From Burkholderiales bacterium (GTDB taxonomy: Bacteria > Pseudomonadota > Gammaproteobacteria > Burkholderiales > Burkholderiaceae_F): a stretch of DNA of 64,000 bases. The translations under genes and the position numbers were made by a program. The stretch spans positions 1,529,588 through 1,593,587 of the forward strand of contig CP070661.1 of assembly GCA_020355165.1 (NCBI GenBank). The letters run 5' to 3'. The notes beneath the pieces were generated by a model that was not told the DNA's origin, did not search any database, and saw nothing but the letters and a program-made list of their open reading frames with translations. Below, in pieces: positions 50,056-59,347 of the stretch (within the stretch, counting starts at the first letter, position 1; every line of letters starts with the position of its first letter).

Positions 50056-53000
50056 TCACGATCGCGGCGGCAGCGGAGCCCGGGCGAGGTTCGGTCGCGG
50101 CCCGAAGCGCGGCGTGCTGTCGTGCGTCTCGACCCTCTCCAGCGCCACCTGCAGCGCCGTCTCCAGCTGCCGGTCGCGGCCGGCCAGCGCGTCCTGCGGC
50201 GCGTTGTCGACGTCGATGTCGGGGTCGGTGCCGTAGTTCTCGACCCGCCAGCCGACGTCGCTGAACCAGAACGAGAACTCCGGCTGGGTGGTCTCGGTGC
50301 CGTCGACCAGCGCATGGCGCGGCCAGATGCCGATCACGCCGCCCCAGGTCCGCTTGCCGATCAGCGGTCCGATCTTCATCAGCTTGAAGCAGTGCGAGAA
50401 GATGTCGCCGTCCGAGCCGGCGTGTTCGTTGGTCAGCGCCACCACCGGCCCGGCGGCCGACTCGACCGGGTACGGCGTCGGCCGGCCCCAGCGCTGCAGG
50501 TCGTAGCCGATGCGCCGGCGCGCCACCTTTTCCAGCAGCAGTTGCGAAACGTGGCCGCCGCGGTTGTAGCGGACGTCGATGATCAGCCCGTCGCGGTCGC
50601 ACTCGGCGAGGAAGTAGCGATGGAACTCGGCGAAGCCGGCCGACATCATGTCGGGCAGGTGCAGGTAGCCGACGCGGCCGCGCGAAGCCTCGTGCACCCA
50701 GCGCCGGTTGCGCTCGACCCACTCGCGGTAGCGGGCCGGCACCTCGTCGGCCAGCAGGCCGACCACCACCTCGCGCGTGCCGTTGCTGCCGGCAAGCGTC
50801 AGGGCCGCGCGGTTGCCCGCCTGGTTGACCAGCAGCGCCTGCGGCGGCAGCTGGCGCGACACCGGCTGGCCGTTGACGGCGACGATCCGCTGCCCCGGCC
50901 TGGCGAGCACGCCGATCGCGTTCAGCGGCGAGTCGGCCGCCGTTTCCCACGGATCGCCGCTGACGATGTGCTCGATGACGTAGCCGCCGTCGTCGTCCAG
51001 GCGCAGGTCGGCCGCAAGGTGGCCGAGCGCCAGCGCCGGCGGCTTGCGGTGGTCGCCGCCGGACTCGTAGGCGTGCGAGGTGCCCAGTTCGCCCTGCATC
51101 TCCCAGATCAGATCGGACAGCTCGCCGCGGGTCGCCACCCGCTCGAGCAGCGGCGCGTAGCGGTCGTAGACCCCCGCCCAGTCGACCCCGGACATGTCGG
51201 CGACCCAGAAGTGGTCGCGCTGCAGCCGCCACACCTCGCGCAGCATCTGCCGCCACTCGGCGCGCGGCTCGACCGACACGCGCACGCGCGAGAGATCGAG
51301 CCAGCCGCTCTCACGCGACGGCCTGTCGTCCTCGCCCTCCTTCCTTTCCGGCTTGCGCGACGCGTCGAAGGCGCGCAGCTTCTTGCCCTCGCGCACGAGC
51401 AGCGTCGTCGAATCCGCCGACAGGGCGAACTGGTCGACCTTCTCGACCCACGTCTGCGTGCGCAGCGTGTCGAAGTCGAACGCCTCGAGCCGCCCCGGCG
51501 CCTCCTTGTGGCCGCCGCGGCCGTGCGCGCCCGGCATGGCGAAGCTCGACCACAGCACGTGCCGCGCGGTGCCGGCGATGGCGCCGTAGCGGCCCTCGGC
51601 CACCGGAAACGCGGCGATGCGCTGTTCGATGCCGTCCAGATCGATCCTCAGCGGCGGCGCTTCCTTCTCCGCCCCGTCGTCCTCGCTGTCGCCACGCGGC
51701 GGCTTCATTCCGTGCGGCGGCGGATCGAACGGCGGCGGCGCGTCGGCGCGCAGGGCGATCAGGTACGGCCGCGCCGCCCGCGGAAAGCTCAGTTCGAACT
51801 GCACGTTGTCGTAGACCGGGTCGAACGTGCGCACCGAGACGAAATACAGGTAACGGCCGGCCGGATCGAACGCCGGCGCGCTGTCGCGGAACTCGGGCCG
51901 CGTCACCAGGTGGCTGCGCGCGGCGGCGACCTCGAACAGCTTGATCGCGCAGTGGCGCGGGCTGGTCCAGAACGGATAGGCGAGCCAGGCGCCGTCGGGC
52001 GACCACGCCAGCTCCTCGCTGCGGCCGCACTCGCTGCGATCGGCGACCGTCAGTGCACCGCTGTCGAGGTCGCCGACCAGCACCTCGTTGCGATGGTTGG
52101 CAATCGCCACGCGGCGACCCTTCGGCGCCGCCGCCAGCGCGATCACGCGGCCGATGTCCCAGTCGAGCGTGCGCGTGCCGCCTGCCTCGATCAGCTCGAT
52201 GCGTTCCTCGCCGCTGGCATCGCTGACCACCACCAGCGACGTGCCGTCGGCCAGCCAGCGCCCGAGCCGCAGCCGTACCCCCTGCGCGATGCCGTGCTGG
52301 CGCACCGCGCCCTCCCACAGCGCGAACGAGTACAGCCTGCCGCGCGCGCCCAGCGCCAGCGAGTGTCCGCGCGGATGAAGGTCGAACCCCTCGAGGCCGT
52401 CTGCCGCCGGCACGAAGCGCCGCGCCGCCTGGGCGCGGTGCGCCGGCACCCGGATGTCGAGCCGGCGCGTCGCGTCGCCTGCCGGGTCGAACAGCCACAG
52501 GTCGGCGCCGCACTGGTAGACGATGCGCGCACCGTCGGTCGATGCGTGGCGGGCGTAGAAGTCCTCGTGATCGGTGTGGCGCTTCAGGTCGCCGCCGTCC
52601 GGCCGGCACGAGTACAGGTTGCCCACGCCCTGGCCATCGGAAAGGAAGTAGATGCGGCTGCCGATCCACATCGGGCTGGTGATGTTGCCGGCCAGTTCGC
52701 TCATCCGCCGGAACTGGTCGGTGCCTTCGGCGTCGACCCACAGGTGACCGGCAGTGCCGCCGTGATAGCGCTTCCAGCGCGCCGGGTCGGCCGTGTTGCG
52801 GCCGATCACCTTGGCGTTGCCCGGCCCGAACGCCAGGTGGTTGACCTGGCCGAGAGGCAGCAGCCGCGGCAGCCCGCCGTCGACGCCGAGCGTGTAGGCG
52901 CGGTAGTTGCGGAAGAACGGCTGGCCGTGCGTGCTGACGAACAGGATCCTGCCGTCGGGGGTGAAGCCGCGCACCATCACGTCGGGCCCGAGCCAGGTCA

Positions 53001-53244
53001 TCCGTCGCGCCGGCCCGCCTTCGGCAGGCATCAGGTAGACCTCCGGGTGCTGCTCGTCGCGGCTGACATAGGCGAGCCACCGGCCGTCGGCCGACAGCGC
53101 CGGCGTCGACGGTTCCCCCAGGCCGGCGGTCAGCCGCCGCGCGATTCCGCCGCCGGCATCGACCGACCACAGGTCGTCGTCGCAGACGAACACCACCGTG
53201 TCGCCGCGCAGCGCCGGCTGGCGCAGGTATCCGAGATCGTTCAC
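50056..53244 (-). CDS. Tricorn-type peptidase (S41 family)
   Basis: A 1062-residue protease. The N-terminal beta-propeller parts (about 20-650) have repeated PALSADGRWLAYVS and WSPDGAWLAYPF units of the six- and seven-bladed propellers. A PDZ domain follows near 790, then the S41 core. The nucleophile Ser944 is in ALTNEHAGSDGDI, as in archaeal Tricorn. It digests peptides from larger proteases. The GTG start at 53244, with AGGA nine bases before it, is preferred over an upstream frame. The gene follows the nitrile hydratase activator by 37 bases. Confidence 0.87.
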   Translation of the reverse strand: MNDLGYLRQPALRGDTVVFVCDDDLWSVDAGGGIARRLTAGLGEPSTPALSADGRWLAYVSRDEQHPEVYLMPAEGGPARRMTWLGPDVMVRGFTPDGRILFVSTHGQPFFRNYRAYTLGVDGGLPRLLPLGQVNHLAFGPGNAKVIGRNTADPARWKRYHGGTAGHLWVDAEGTDQFRRMSELAGNITSPMWIGSRIYFLSDGQGVGNLYSCRPDGGDLKRHTDHEDFYARHASTDGARIVYQCGADLWLFDPAGDATRRLDIRVPAHRAQAARRFVPAADGLEGFDLHPRGHSLALGARGRLYSFALWEGAVRQHGIAQGVRLRLGRWLADGTSLVVVSDASGEERIELIEAGGTRTLDWDIGRVIALAAAPKGRRVAIANHRNEVLVGDLDSGALTVADRSECGRSEELAWSPDGAWLAYPFWTSPRHCAIKLFEVAAARSHLVTRPEFRDSAPAFDPAGRYLYFVSVRTFDPVYDNVQFELSFPRAARPYLIALRADAPPPFDPPPHGMKPPRGDSEDDGAEKEAPPLRIDLDGIEQRIAAFPVAEGRYGAIAGTARHVLWSSFAMPGAHGRGGHKEAPGRLEAFDFDTLRTQTWVEKVDQFALSADSTTLLVREGKKLRAFDASRKPERKEGEDDRPSRESGWLDLSRVRVSVEPRAEWRQMLREVWRLQRDHFWVADMSGVDWAGVYDRYAPLLERVATRGELSDLIWEMQGELGTSHAYESGGDHRKPPALALGHLAADLRLDDDGGYVIEHIVSGDPWETAADSPLNAIGVLARPGQRIVAVNGQPVSRQLPPQALLVNQAGNRAALTLAGSNGTREVVVGLLADEVPARYREWVERNRRWVHEASRGRVGYLHLPDMMSAGFAEFHRYFLAECDRDGLIIDVRYNRGGHVSQLLLEKVARRRIGYDLQRWGRPTPYPVESAAGPVVALTNEHAGSDGDIFSHCFKLMKIGPLIGKRTWGGVIGIWPRHALVDGTETTQPEFSFWFSDVGWRVENYGTDPDIDVDNAPQDALAGRDRQLETALQVALERVETHDSTPRFGPRPNLARAPLPPRS

Positions 53245-53281
53245 TTGCTCTTCCTTGTCGTTCGCGGCTCGTTCGCCGCTG

Positions 53282-53656
53282 TCAGCGCTTCGCCAGCGGG
53301 TCGTTGGCCAGCTCGATCGGCTGGCCATGCGGCGTCGCCGCGGCAGCGCGCGACCACGCCCCGGCCCGCTCGCTCAGCGCGCGGGCATCGGTGGCGCCGT
53401 GCGCGGCGACGATCTTCTCCAGCGCCGCCAGCCAGTGCTCGTAATAGCGCGAACCGTCGTCCGCGGCGCCGGCGGCGCGGATCTCCGCGCCGAGCGCTTC
53501 CGCCCACTCGGTCCAGCTGAACAGTCCCTGGGCGTGCAGGTGCAGCGTCATCGCGAAGGCCTGCGCCTGCCAGGGGGCGGCGAACAGCGGGCCGGCGTCG
53601 TCGCGCGGCAGCGGCGCGACCCGGCACAGGGCAGCGTCCAGTTCGGCGGTGCTCAT
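53282..53656 (-). CDS. Nitrile hydratase activator/accessory protein
   Basis: A 124-residue protein homologous to the N-terminal part of the nitrile hydratase beta subunit, as in the P14K/NhlE-type metallochaperones. Shared segments are PLFAAPWQAQAFAMTLHLH, FSWTEWAEALGAEI and YYEHWLAALEKIV. It loads cobalt into the alpha subunit and helps Cys oxidation. Third gene of the operon, 10 bases after the beta subunit. The terminal 20 residues are variable. Confidence 0.88.
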   Translation of the reverse strand: MSTAELDAALCRVAPLPRDDAGPLFAAPWQAQAFAMTLHLHAQGLFSWTEWAEALGAEIRAAGAADDGSRYYEHWLAALEKIVAAHGATDARALSERAGAWSRAAAATPHGQPIELANDPLAKR

Positions 53657-53666
53657 CGGGTCGTCC

Positions 53667-54329
53667 TCATCGGGCCGGCTCGAGCGTGCTCTCCCAGGCG
53701 TCGATGCTGACGGTCAGCCCGGGGTCGGCGGCGCGGCCCCACAGCTCGCGGCCGTCGAAAGCGACGGTGTACAGCCACTGCGGGTGCTCGCCGAGGCCGT
53801 GCGCGCTGGTCTCCGGAAAGACGTGCACGCCGTGCACCCGAGCGATCCGGCCGACGCGGCCGCGCGCGTAGCGCGGCACGCGCGTGTGTCCGACCGGGTG
53901 CTCGTTGGCCGTGCGCACGAGGTCGCCGACGGCGAAGCGCGCCTGCTGGGTGGCCGGCCGCTCGGTCGGCGAGCCGCGGGCCAGCGCCTCGCCGACCTCG
54001 GCTGCGCGCAGCACGCGCTCGGGCCTGAGCGGCGGCACCAGCGCGCGGCCGGCACGCAGTTCGTCGGCGCTGACGAAGCCTTCGGCCTGCAGCAGCTTCT
54101 CCAGCGCCTTGATCCAGATCTCGTAGTAGCTCGAACCGAGGTACTCGAGCGGCGGCAGCGTCTCGCGCGCATGCCGGCTGGCGTCGATGCTCCAGTGCCC
54201 CATCGCGCCGCAGGCGAGCGTCACCGCCAGCGCCCGCTTCTCCCATTCGGCGTGAAACGGCGGCTCGTTCGGCTCCGGCACCACCGGCCCGAAACCCATC
54301 TGCCCGCCCATGTCCTGTGCGCCGTTCAT
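53667..54329 (-). CDS. nthB: Nitrile hydratase subunit beta
   Basis: Structural partner of the alpha subunit; together they hydrate nitriles to amides. The 220-residue protein starts MNGAQDMGGQMGFGPV, the classic beta N-terminus, and has EWEKRALAVTLACG, EYLGSSYYEIWIKALEKLL, and a C-terminal SH3-like barrel with RGRVGRIARVHGVHVFPE and WLYTVAFDGRELWG. It lies 58 bases after the alpha gene. The alpha-beta-activator order is that of the proteobacterial cobalt enzymes. Confidence 0.93.
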   Translation of the reverse strand: MNGAQDMGGQMGFGPVVPEPNEPPFHAEWEKRALAVTLACGAMGHWSIDASRHARETLPPLEYLGSSYYEIWIKALEKLLQAEGFVSADELRAGRALVPPLRPERVLRAAEVGEALARGSPTERPATQQARFAVGDLVRTANEHPVGHTRVPRYARGRVGRIARVHGVHVFPETSAHGLGEHPQWLYTVAFDGRELWGRAADPGLTVSIDAWESTLEPAR

Positions 54330-54387
54330 GCCCTTCCCTTCGCCGTTCGCCCTGCCCTGCCTTGCCTGCGCCGCGGCCGCACGGCGC

Positions 54388-55023
54388 TCATGCCGCCTGA
54401 GGCGAGCGCGGCAGCCCGGTGCCGATCATGCTGTCGCGGGTGACCAGTTCGGCCAGCTGCTGCTCGGACCATCCCTCGGTGCCGGGCGGCCGCTCCGGGA
54501 TCACCAGGTAACGGATCTCGGCGGTCGAATCGCAGACGCGGATGGTCTTGTCCGCCGGCACCCGGGTGCCGAACTCGGCCAGCACGCTGCGCGGATCGAT
54601 CACCACGCGCGAGCGGTACGGCGCCGATTTGTACCAGACCGGCGGCAGGCCGAGCACCGGCCACGGATAGCACGAGCACAGCGTGCAGACCACCACGTGG
54701 TGGGTGTCGCGGTCGTTGAACACGGCCACCATGTGCTCGCCCTGGCGGCCGCTGAAGCCGAGCTCGGCGATCGCCGCGGTCGCGTCCTCGCGCAGCCGCT
54801 GCGCATAGGCCGGATCGCTCCACGCGCGGGCCACCACCCTGGCGCCGTTGCGGGGGCCGATCCTGGTCTCGTAGGTGTCGATGATCGCGTCGAGCGCGGC
54901 CGGCTCGACGTAGCCCTTCTCGACCAGGATCGACTCGAGGGCCCGCACCCGCGCCTCGACCGGCGAGAGCTCGCTGCCGTTATGGTCGTGATCGTGGTCG
55001 TGCGGATGATGGTGATCGTGCAT
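54388..55023 (-). CDS. nthA: Nitrile hydratase subunit alpha, cobalt type
   Basis: Catalytic subunit that hydrates nitriles to amides. The 211-residue protein has the metal motif C-T-L-C-S-C at residues 113-118 ([10 protein letters not shown]). Thr rather than Ser in second position marks the cobalt-binding form. The second and third Cys of the motif are oxidised to sulfinate and sulfenate in known enzymes. The N-terminus has eight His in the first 14 residues ([14 protein letters not shown]). The start MHDHHH is chosen over an upstream frame start at 55071. No nitrilase or amidase is adjacent. Confidence 0.93.
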   Translation of the reverse strand: MHDHHHPHDHDHDHNGSELSPVEARVRALESILVEKGYVEPAALDAIIDTYETRIGPRNGARVVARAWSDPAYAQRLREDATAAIAELGFSGRQGEHMVAVFNDRDTHHVVVCTLCSCYPWPVLGLPPVWYKSAPYRSRVVIDPRSVLAEFGTRVPADKTIRVCDSTAEIRYLVIPERPPGTEGWSEQQLAELVTRDSMIGTGLPRSPQAA

Positions 55024-55051
55024 CGTCACTCCGGAAGAAACGAGCCGCTGC

Positions 55052-55780
55052 TCACGCGAAATCGAGCACAACGCGCCGCGTGCGGGCGCTCTTCTTCTCG
55101 ATCTTGGCGACCCGCACGGCGCCGATCTCGGCAGTGTTGCGCACGTGCGTGCCGCCGCACGGCTGCAGGTCGACCTCGGCGATGCGCACCAGCCGCACGC
55201 GGCCGAAGCCGATCGGCGGGCTGACGCTCATCGACTTGACCAGCTGCGGACTGGCGCGCAACTCGTCGTCGCTGATCCACTCGCAGCCTACCGGCAGCCC
55301 GCGCCCGATCAGCGCGTCGAGCCCCTGCTGCACGGCACCCTTTTCCAGCGGCGCCGTCATCGCAAAGTCGAGCCGCGCGTAGTCGGCGGTGATGCTGCAG
55401 CCGTCGACCAGCTCGCGCACCACCGCGCACAGCAGGTGGGTGGCGGTGTGAAACCGCATGTGCCGGTAGCGCCTGTCCCAGTCGATCTCCGCGCTGACCA
55501 CGGTGCCGACCGCCAGCCTCGCCTGCCAGCCGCTCGCCGGGTCGAGCACGTGCAGCGTGTCGTCCGGCGTGGCCTCCGGCCGCCTGCTCTTGCGCGCGTC
55601 GATCACCGGCAGCTGCGTGCCGTCGGCAAGCCGCAGCGTGCCGCAGTCGCCGGCCTGGCCGCCGCCGAGCGGGTAGAACACCGTGCGGTCGAGCTCGACG
55701 CCGTCGTCGGCCACCCGCGTGACGGCCGCCTCGCACTGCCGCGCGTAGGCATCGCTGCGATGGATGGCGATCGTCGCCAC
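55052..55780 (-). CDS. Alanyl-tRNA editing protein AlaX
   Basis: A free-standing trans-editing domain that deacylates mischarged Ser-tRNA-Ala or Gly-tRNA-Ala. The 242-residue protein has the zinc His pair in RFHTATHLL and the third and fourth ligands in [10 protein letters not shown], both from the AlaRS editing domain. It starts with an OB-like segment ([15 protein letters not shown]). It lies 28 bases upstream of the nitrile hydratase operon on the same strand and may be co-transcribed, with no known functional link. Confidence 0.9.
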   Translation of the reverse strand: MATIAIHRSDAYARQCEAAVTRVADDGVELDRTVFYPLGGGQAGDCGTLRLADGTQLPVIDARKSRRPEATPDDTLHVLDPASGWQARLAVGTVVSAEIDWDRRYRHMRFHTATHLLCAVVRELVDGCSITADYARLDFAMTAPLEKGAVQQGLDALIGRGLPVGCEWISDDELRASPQLVKSMSVSPPIGFGRVRLVRIAEVDLQPCGGTHVRNTAEIGAVRVAKIEKKSARTRRVVLDFA

Positions 55781-55837
55781 CGCCTCAGCCCCGCGCCGGC
55801 GCAGCGCCGAGGCGACGCGCTCGGTGCAGCGAACGGC

Positions 55838-57481
55838 TCACTGGCGCGCCGCCGCGCGCGCGGCGGCGAAGGCGGAGCGCCGGCGGCGGGGCAGCTTCGC
55901 CGCCGCGTCCCCGGCCCGGCCGTCGGCCGCAGCCGCGCCGTCACCGGTCGAAGGCGTGCCGGCAGGCGCCTGTCCGCCGGCCACGTGTCCCGCCGCCTGC
56001 GCCAGCGCCTCGGTCGAAGCCAGCGAACGCTCGGCGAGCCTGGGGTCGACCTCGTCGTCCCAGGGCGCCAGCAGCACCGCGTACAGCAGCTTCTCGAACT
56101 CGGGCCGGAAGCGGTCGATGATCTCCTGCGGCCTGGCGCACAGCTTCTTGTCGGTGACCAGGCCGAACTGCACGCCGCCGTCGTAGGACAGGATCGAGAT
56201 GCCGACACCGATGTCCCCCGTCTGCGGCACCCAGAACATCATCCGCCGCAGCCGGCTGCCGGCCATGTACAGCGCCTGCTGCGGGCCGGGCACATTGGTC
56301 ATCACCGCGGTGGCCTTCGACGCCAGCAGGTCCAGCGCCTGCTTCTGCAGCCGGCGCGGCACCAGGCCGGCGGCGCCGAGCAGCGTCAGGGCGATCACCG
56401 CCGTATAGCCGTCCTTCAGCTCGTTCATGCGGTGGCGCACTTCGAGCACCCGCTCCAGCGGATCCTCGATGCCGACCGGCAGCAGCAGCGGCACCAGGCC
56501 GAACTTGTTGCCGAGCGAGCGCACCGGCCCCGACCGCCGCAGGTTCACCGGCACCATCGCCCGCAGCTCGGCTCCCTTCACGGCTTCGCCGCGCTCGCCG
56601 AGGTAGCCGCCGATCGCGCCGGCGGCGCACGACAGCAGCACGTCGTTCACCGAACAGCCGAGCGCCTTGCCGACCGCCTTCACGTCGGCCAGCGGCAGCG
56701 GCTCGTTCCAGGCGACGACCTTCGAGCCGCCGGGCCGGCCCTTCAGGCTGGTCGCCGAGTCGTCCTCCATCAGCGCCAGAGCGGCGACGTCGCGGGCGAC
56801 CTGCGCGGCGATGCGCGCCGCCTCGGTCGCCGCCTCGGAGGCGACGTTCGGATCGCTGATCACGCTTCCCGAGGCAGCGAGCACGCGGCTCGCCAGGTCG
56901 CCGCCGGCGTCGATCACCTTGACGGTCGCCTCGGTCAGCGGCTGCAGCCATTCCTCGATCAGGCCGCCGCCCTTGCGCTCGCCGCGTCGCGGCCGCGGCG
57001 CCGGGGCGTCGGCATCCTTGCCCGCTTCGGTGCTGGTCATGCCCATCACCAGCCCCATCAGGCCGATGCCGTCGCCGATGCAGTGGTGGATGCGCACGAT
57101 CAGCGCATGGCCGTGGTCGTAGTTCTCGACCAGGTGGAACTGCCACAACGGCCGCTGCGGATCGAGCGCCTGCCCGGCGAGCTGGGCGACCAGCTTCTGC
57201 AGCTCGCGCGTGCCGCCCTTGCCGGGCAGGCCGATACGCACGAGGTGCCGGTCGAGATCGAAGTCCTCGTCCTCTTCCCACCAGGCGCCGGTCGCGTCCT
57301 CGACCACGCGGGCGCGGAAGCGGAAGTACGGCAGCAGGTGCTCCTGCAGCACCTTGCGCAGCCGCCGCTCGTCGCACCGGCCATCGAAGACGTCGATGCC
57401 GAAGATCATCATCAGGTTGCCCGGCGAGTCCATGCGCAGCCACGCGGTGTCGACCGGCGACATGCGTACTCGATGGGGCAT
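55838..57481 (-). CDS. Wax ester synthase / diacylglycerol acyltransferase (WS/DGAT)
   Basis: Esterifies acyl-CoA to fatty alcohols or diacylglycerols for storage lipid at the membrane. The 547-residue protein has the catalytic motif HHxxxDG at His132-Gly138 (IHHCIGDGIG). It begins MSPVDTAWLRMDSPGN, with PLWQFHLVENYDHG, GNKFGLVPLLLPVG and TNVPGPQQALYMAG, which are the other WS/DGAT landmarks. The extra C-terminal tail (about 480-547) is Ala/Gly/Arg-rich. The start at MPHRVRMSPV is chosen; the longer frame is Arg-rich. It is divergent from the acyl-CoA-binding protein. Confidence 0.92.
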   Translation of the reverse strand: MPHRVRMSPVDTAWLRMDSPGNLMMIFGIDVFDGRCDERRLRKVLQEHLLPYFRFRARVVEDATGAWWEEDEDFDLDRHLVRIGLPGKGGTRELQKLVAQLAGQALDPQRPLWQFHLVENYDHGHALIVRIHHCIGDGIGLMGLVMGMTSTEAGKDADAPAPRPRRGERKGGGLIEEWLQPLTEATVKVIDAGGDLASRVLAASGSVISDPNVASEAATEAARIAAQVARDVAALALMEDDSATSLKGRPGGSKVVAWNEPLPLADVKAVGKALGCSVNDVLLSCAAGAIGGYLGERGEAVKGAELRAMVPVNLRRSGPVRSLGNKFGLVPLLLPVGIEDPLERVLEVRHRMNELKDGYTAVIALTLLGAAGLVPRRLQKQALDLLASKATAVMTNVPGPQQALYMAGSRLRRMMFWVPQTGDIGVGISILSYDGGVQFGLVTDKKLCARPQEIIDRFRPEFEKLLYAVLLAPWDDEVDPRLAERSLASTEALAQAAGHVAGGQAPAGTPSTGDGAAAADGRAGDAAAKLPRRRRSAFAAARAAARQ

Positions 57482-57536
57482 CGTCTTCTCCTGTGACTGC
57501 GGCCGCGGCCTGCGCAGTGGCGGCGCGGCGCGCCTT

Positions 57537-57565
57537 TTGCCAGTCGTGCGGTGCCGTCCCATAAT
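57537..57565 (+). promoter_or_regulatory. Sigma-70-like promoter of the acyl-CoA-binding protein
   Basis: TTGCCA (57537-57542) and CATAAT (57560-57565) are 17 bases apart. They lie 39 bases before the ATG at 57605 and are followed by a GGGAGA ribosome-binding site. Both hexamers match the consensus well. It faces away from the WS/DGAT gene. Confidence 0.65.
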
Positions 57566-57604
57566 AGTCGGGCGAAATCCGATGTCCAGAACAGGGAGAC
57601 ACCA

Positions 57605-57862
57605 ATGGCAGACCTGAAAGCGAAATTTGATGCCGCCGTGGCCGCGTCGAAGACCCTGCCCGAGCGGCCCGACAACGCCACCCTGCTGAAGCTGTATGCG
57701 CTGTACAAGCAGGCCAGCGCCGGCGACGTCGAGGGCAAGCGGCCCGGCTTCACCGACATGGTGGGCCGCGCCAAGTGGGACGCGTGGAACGAGCTGAAGG
57801 GCACGTCGGCCAACGACGCGATGAAGAAATACGTCGCCCTGGTCGACGACCTGAAGGGCTGA
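57605..57862 (+). CDS. Acyl-CoA-binding protein
   Basis: An 85-residue ACBP that binds medium- and long-chain acyl-CoA and carries it to acyltransferases. It has KAKFDAAVAASKTLPERP, LLKLYALYKQASAGDV, and GRAKWDAWNELKGTSANDAM, which are the four-helix ACBP signature with the Tyr and Lys that hold CoA. Single-gene unit with its own promoter and terminator; it faces the WS/DGAT gene, so storage-lipid synthesis and acyl-CoA supply are adjacent. Confidence 0.95.
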   Translation: MADLKAKFDAAVAASKTLPERPDNATLLKLYALYKQASAGDVEGKRPGFTDMVGRAKWDAWNELKGTSANDAMKKYVALVDDLKG

Positions 57863-57878
57863 ACCCCGGTTGCAGCCG

Positions 57879-57905
57879 AACGGCCCGCCAGTGCGGGCCG
57901 TTTTT
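57879..57905 (+). terminator. Rho-independent terminator after the acyl-CoA-binding protein
   Basis: Arms 57879-57888 and 57893-57902 are fully complementary over 10 bases around a four-base loop. A run of five T follows at 57901-57905. It lies 16 bases after the stop codon. Confidence 0.92.
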
Positions 57906-58017
57906 CTTTCGACCGGCGGCGCAGCTGGTCCGCCGCGCCCGCGCCGTGGCGCCGGCAGGCGGGGGTCGGTACGATCCGGCCTTCACAGAACAACGACCGT
58001 ATCTTGGGAGGAACCTG

Positions 58018-59340
58018 ATGCACCGACTGCTCGCCCTGGCCGCGCTGCTCGCGCTTGCCGCCCCGCCGGCGCTGGCCGGCACGGTGACCGTGATCACCTC
58101 GTTTCCGAAGGAACTGACCGCCGCCTACCGCGCCGCCTTCGAGAAGCGCCACCCGGCCATCAAGCTGGAGATCCTCAACAAGAGCACGGTCGCATCGATC
58201 GCTTTCGTGCGCGAGACCGCGGCGGGGCAACGGCCCGACGTCTTCTGGGCAAGCGCGCCGGACGCATTCGAGGTGCTCAAACGCGACCAGCTGCTCGCTA
58301 GGGCGCAAGGGGTGGCCAATCCGAAAGTGCCGGCGAAGATTGGCAACTACCCGATCAACGATCCCGAGGGCTTCTACTTCGGCCAGGCGCTGGCCGGATA
58401 CGGGATCATGTACAACACCCGCTACCTGAAGGCGAACAAGCTCGAGGCGCCGCGCGAGTGGACCGACCTCGTCAAGCCGCAGTGGTTCGGCCACGTGGCG
58501 ATGACCGCGCCGTCGCGCTCGGGAACGATGCACCTGACGGTGGAGACCATCCTGCAGGGCGAAGGCTGGGACAAGGGCTGGAACCAGATCCTGCAGATGG
58601 CCGGCAACAGCGCGCAGATCACCGAGCGCAGCTTCGGCGTTCCCGACGGTATCAACAACGGCCAGTTCGGCGGCGGGCCGGTGATCGACTTCTTCGGCCT
58701 GGCCGGCAAGTACTCCGGCTTCCCGGTCGACTTCGTCTATCCGCAGATGACCTCGATCGTGCCGGCGAACATCGCGCTGATCGCCGGCAGCCGGAACGAG
58801 ACCGAGGCGAAGACGTTCATCCAGTTCGCGCTCAGCCAGGAAGGACAGGAAATCCTGCTCGATCCGAAGATCTCCCGCCTGCCGGTCATGGCCTACGGCG
58901 CCTTCGGAGCGAAGATCCCGCCCGGTTATCCCGACCCGGTGGCGATCGCCAGGCGAAGCAAGGTGCAGTTCAACGCCGACCTGTCGGAGAGCCGCTATTC
59001 GCTGGTGCAGTCGATCTTCGACCAGACGATCACCTTCCGTCTGAAGGAGCTGCAGGCGGCCACCGGCGCGATCCACGAGGCCGAGGCGAAGAACGCGGCG
59101 AAGAAGAACCCGCAGGCCGCCGACCTGATCCGGCAGGCGCGCGCGCTTGCCTTCGCGCCGGTGGTCTCGGCGCAGATCGCCGACCAGGCCGATTTCCAGA
59201 AGCTGTTCGCCTCGAACAAGAAGGAAGTGGCGGTGGCCAAGAGGATCACCGGCCTGGAAGAGACCTGGAACAGCAAGGCCAGGGCCAACTACGAGAAGGC
59301 GGCCGAACTGGCCGCGCAGGCCGCGGCGCTGGCCAGGTAA
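58018..59340 (+). CDS. ABC transporter substrate-binding protein (family 1)
   Basis: A 440-residue periplasmic binding protein with a signal peptide of about 20 residues (ALAAPPALAG). It has VTVITSFPKELTAAYRAAFEKR, GYGIMYNTRYLKANKL, and PTKFINVVD-like GPVIDFFGLAGKY. It resembles iron(III)/2-aminoethylphosphonate/putrescine-type binding proteins (FbpA-like fold), but is 90-100 residues longer than FbpA, with a helical C-terminal extension (about 345-440, KNPQAADLIRQARALAFAPV). The Tyr iron ligands are not proven. First gene of a three-gene importer; a TACGAT at 57970-57975 may be a -10 element. Confidence 0.85.
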   Translation: MHRLLALAALLALAAPPALAGTVTVITSFPKELTAAYRAAFEKRHPAIKLEILNKSTVASIAFVRETAAGQRPDVFWASAPDAFEVLKRDQLLARAQGVANPKVPAKIGNYPINDPEGFYFGQALAGYGIMYNTRYLKANKLEAPREWTDLVKPQWFGHVAMTAPSRSGTMHLTVETILQGEGWDKGWNQILQMAGNSAQITERSFGVPDGINNGQFGGGPVIDFFGLAGKYSGFPVDFVYPQMTSIVPANIALIAGSRNETEAKTFIQFALSQEGQEILLDPKISRLPVMAYGAFGAKIPPGYPDPVAIARRSKVQFNADLSESRYSLVQSIFDQTITFRLKELQAATGAIHEAEAKNAAKKNPQAADLIRQARALAFAPVVSAQIADQADFQKLFASNKKEVAVAKRITGLEETWNSKARANYEKAAELAAQAAALAR

Positions 59341-59347
59341 GCGGGCG

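Noticed and set aside
49813-53520. 1235-codon plus-strand frame opposite the Tricorn gene
   Set aside because: It is the antisense shadow of a gene with clear propeller, PDZ and S41 motifs.
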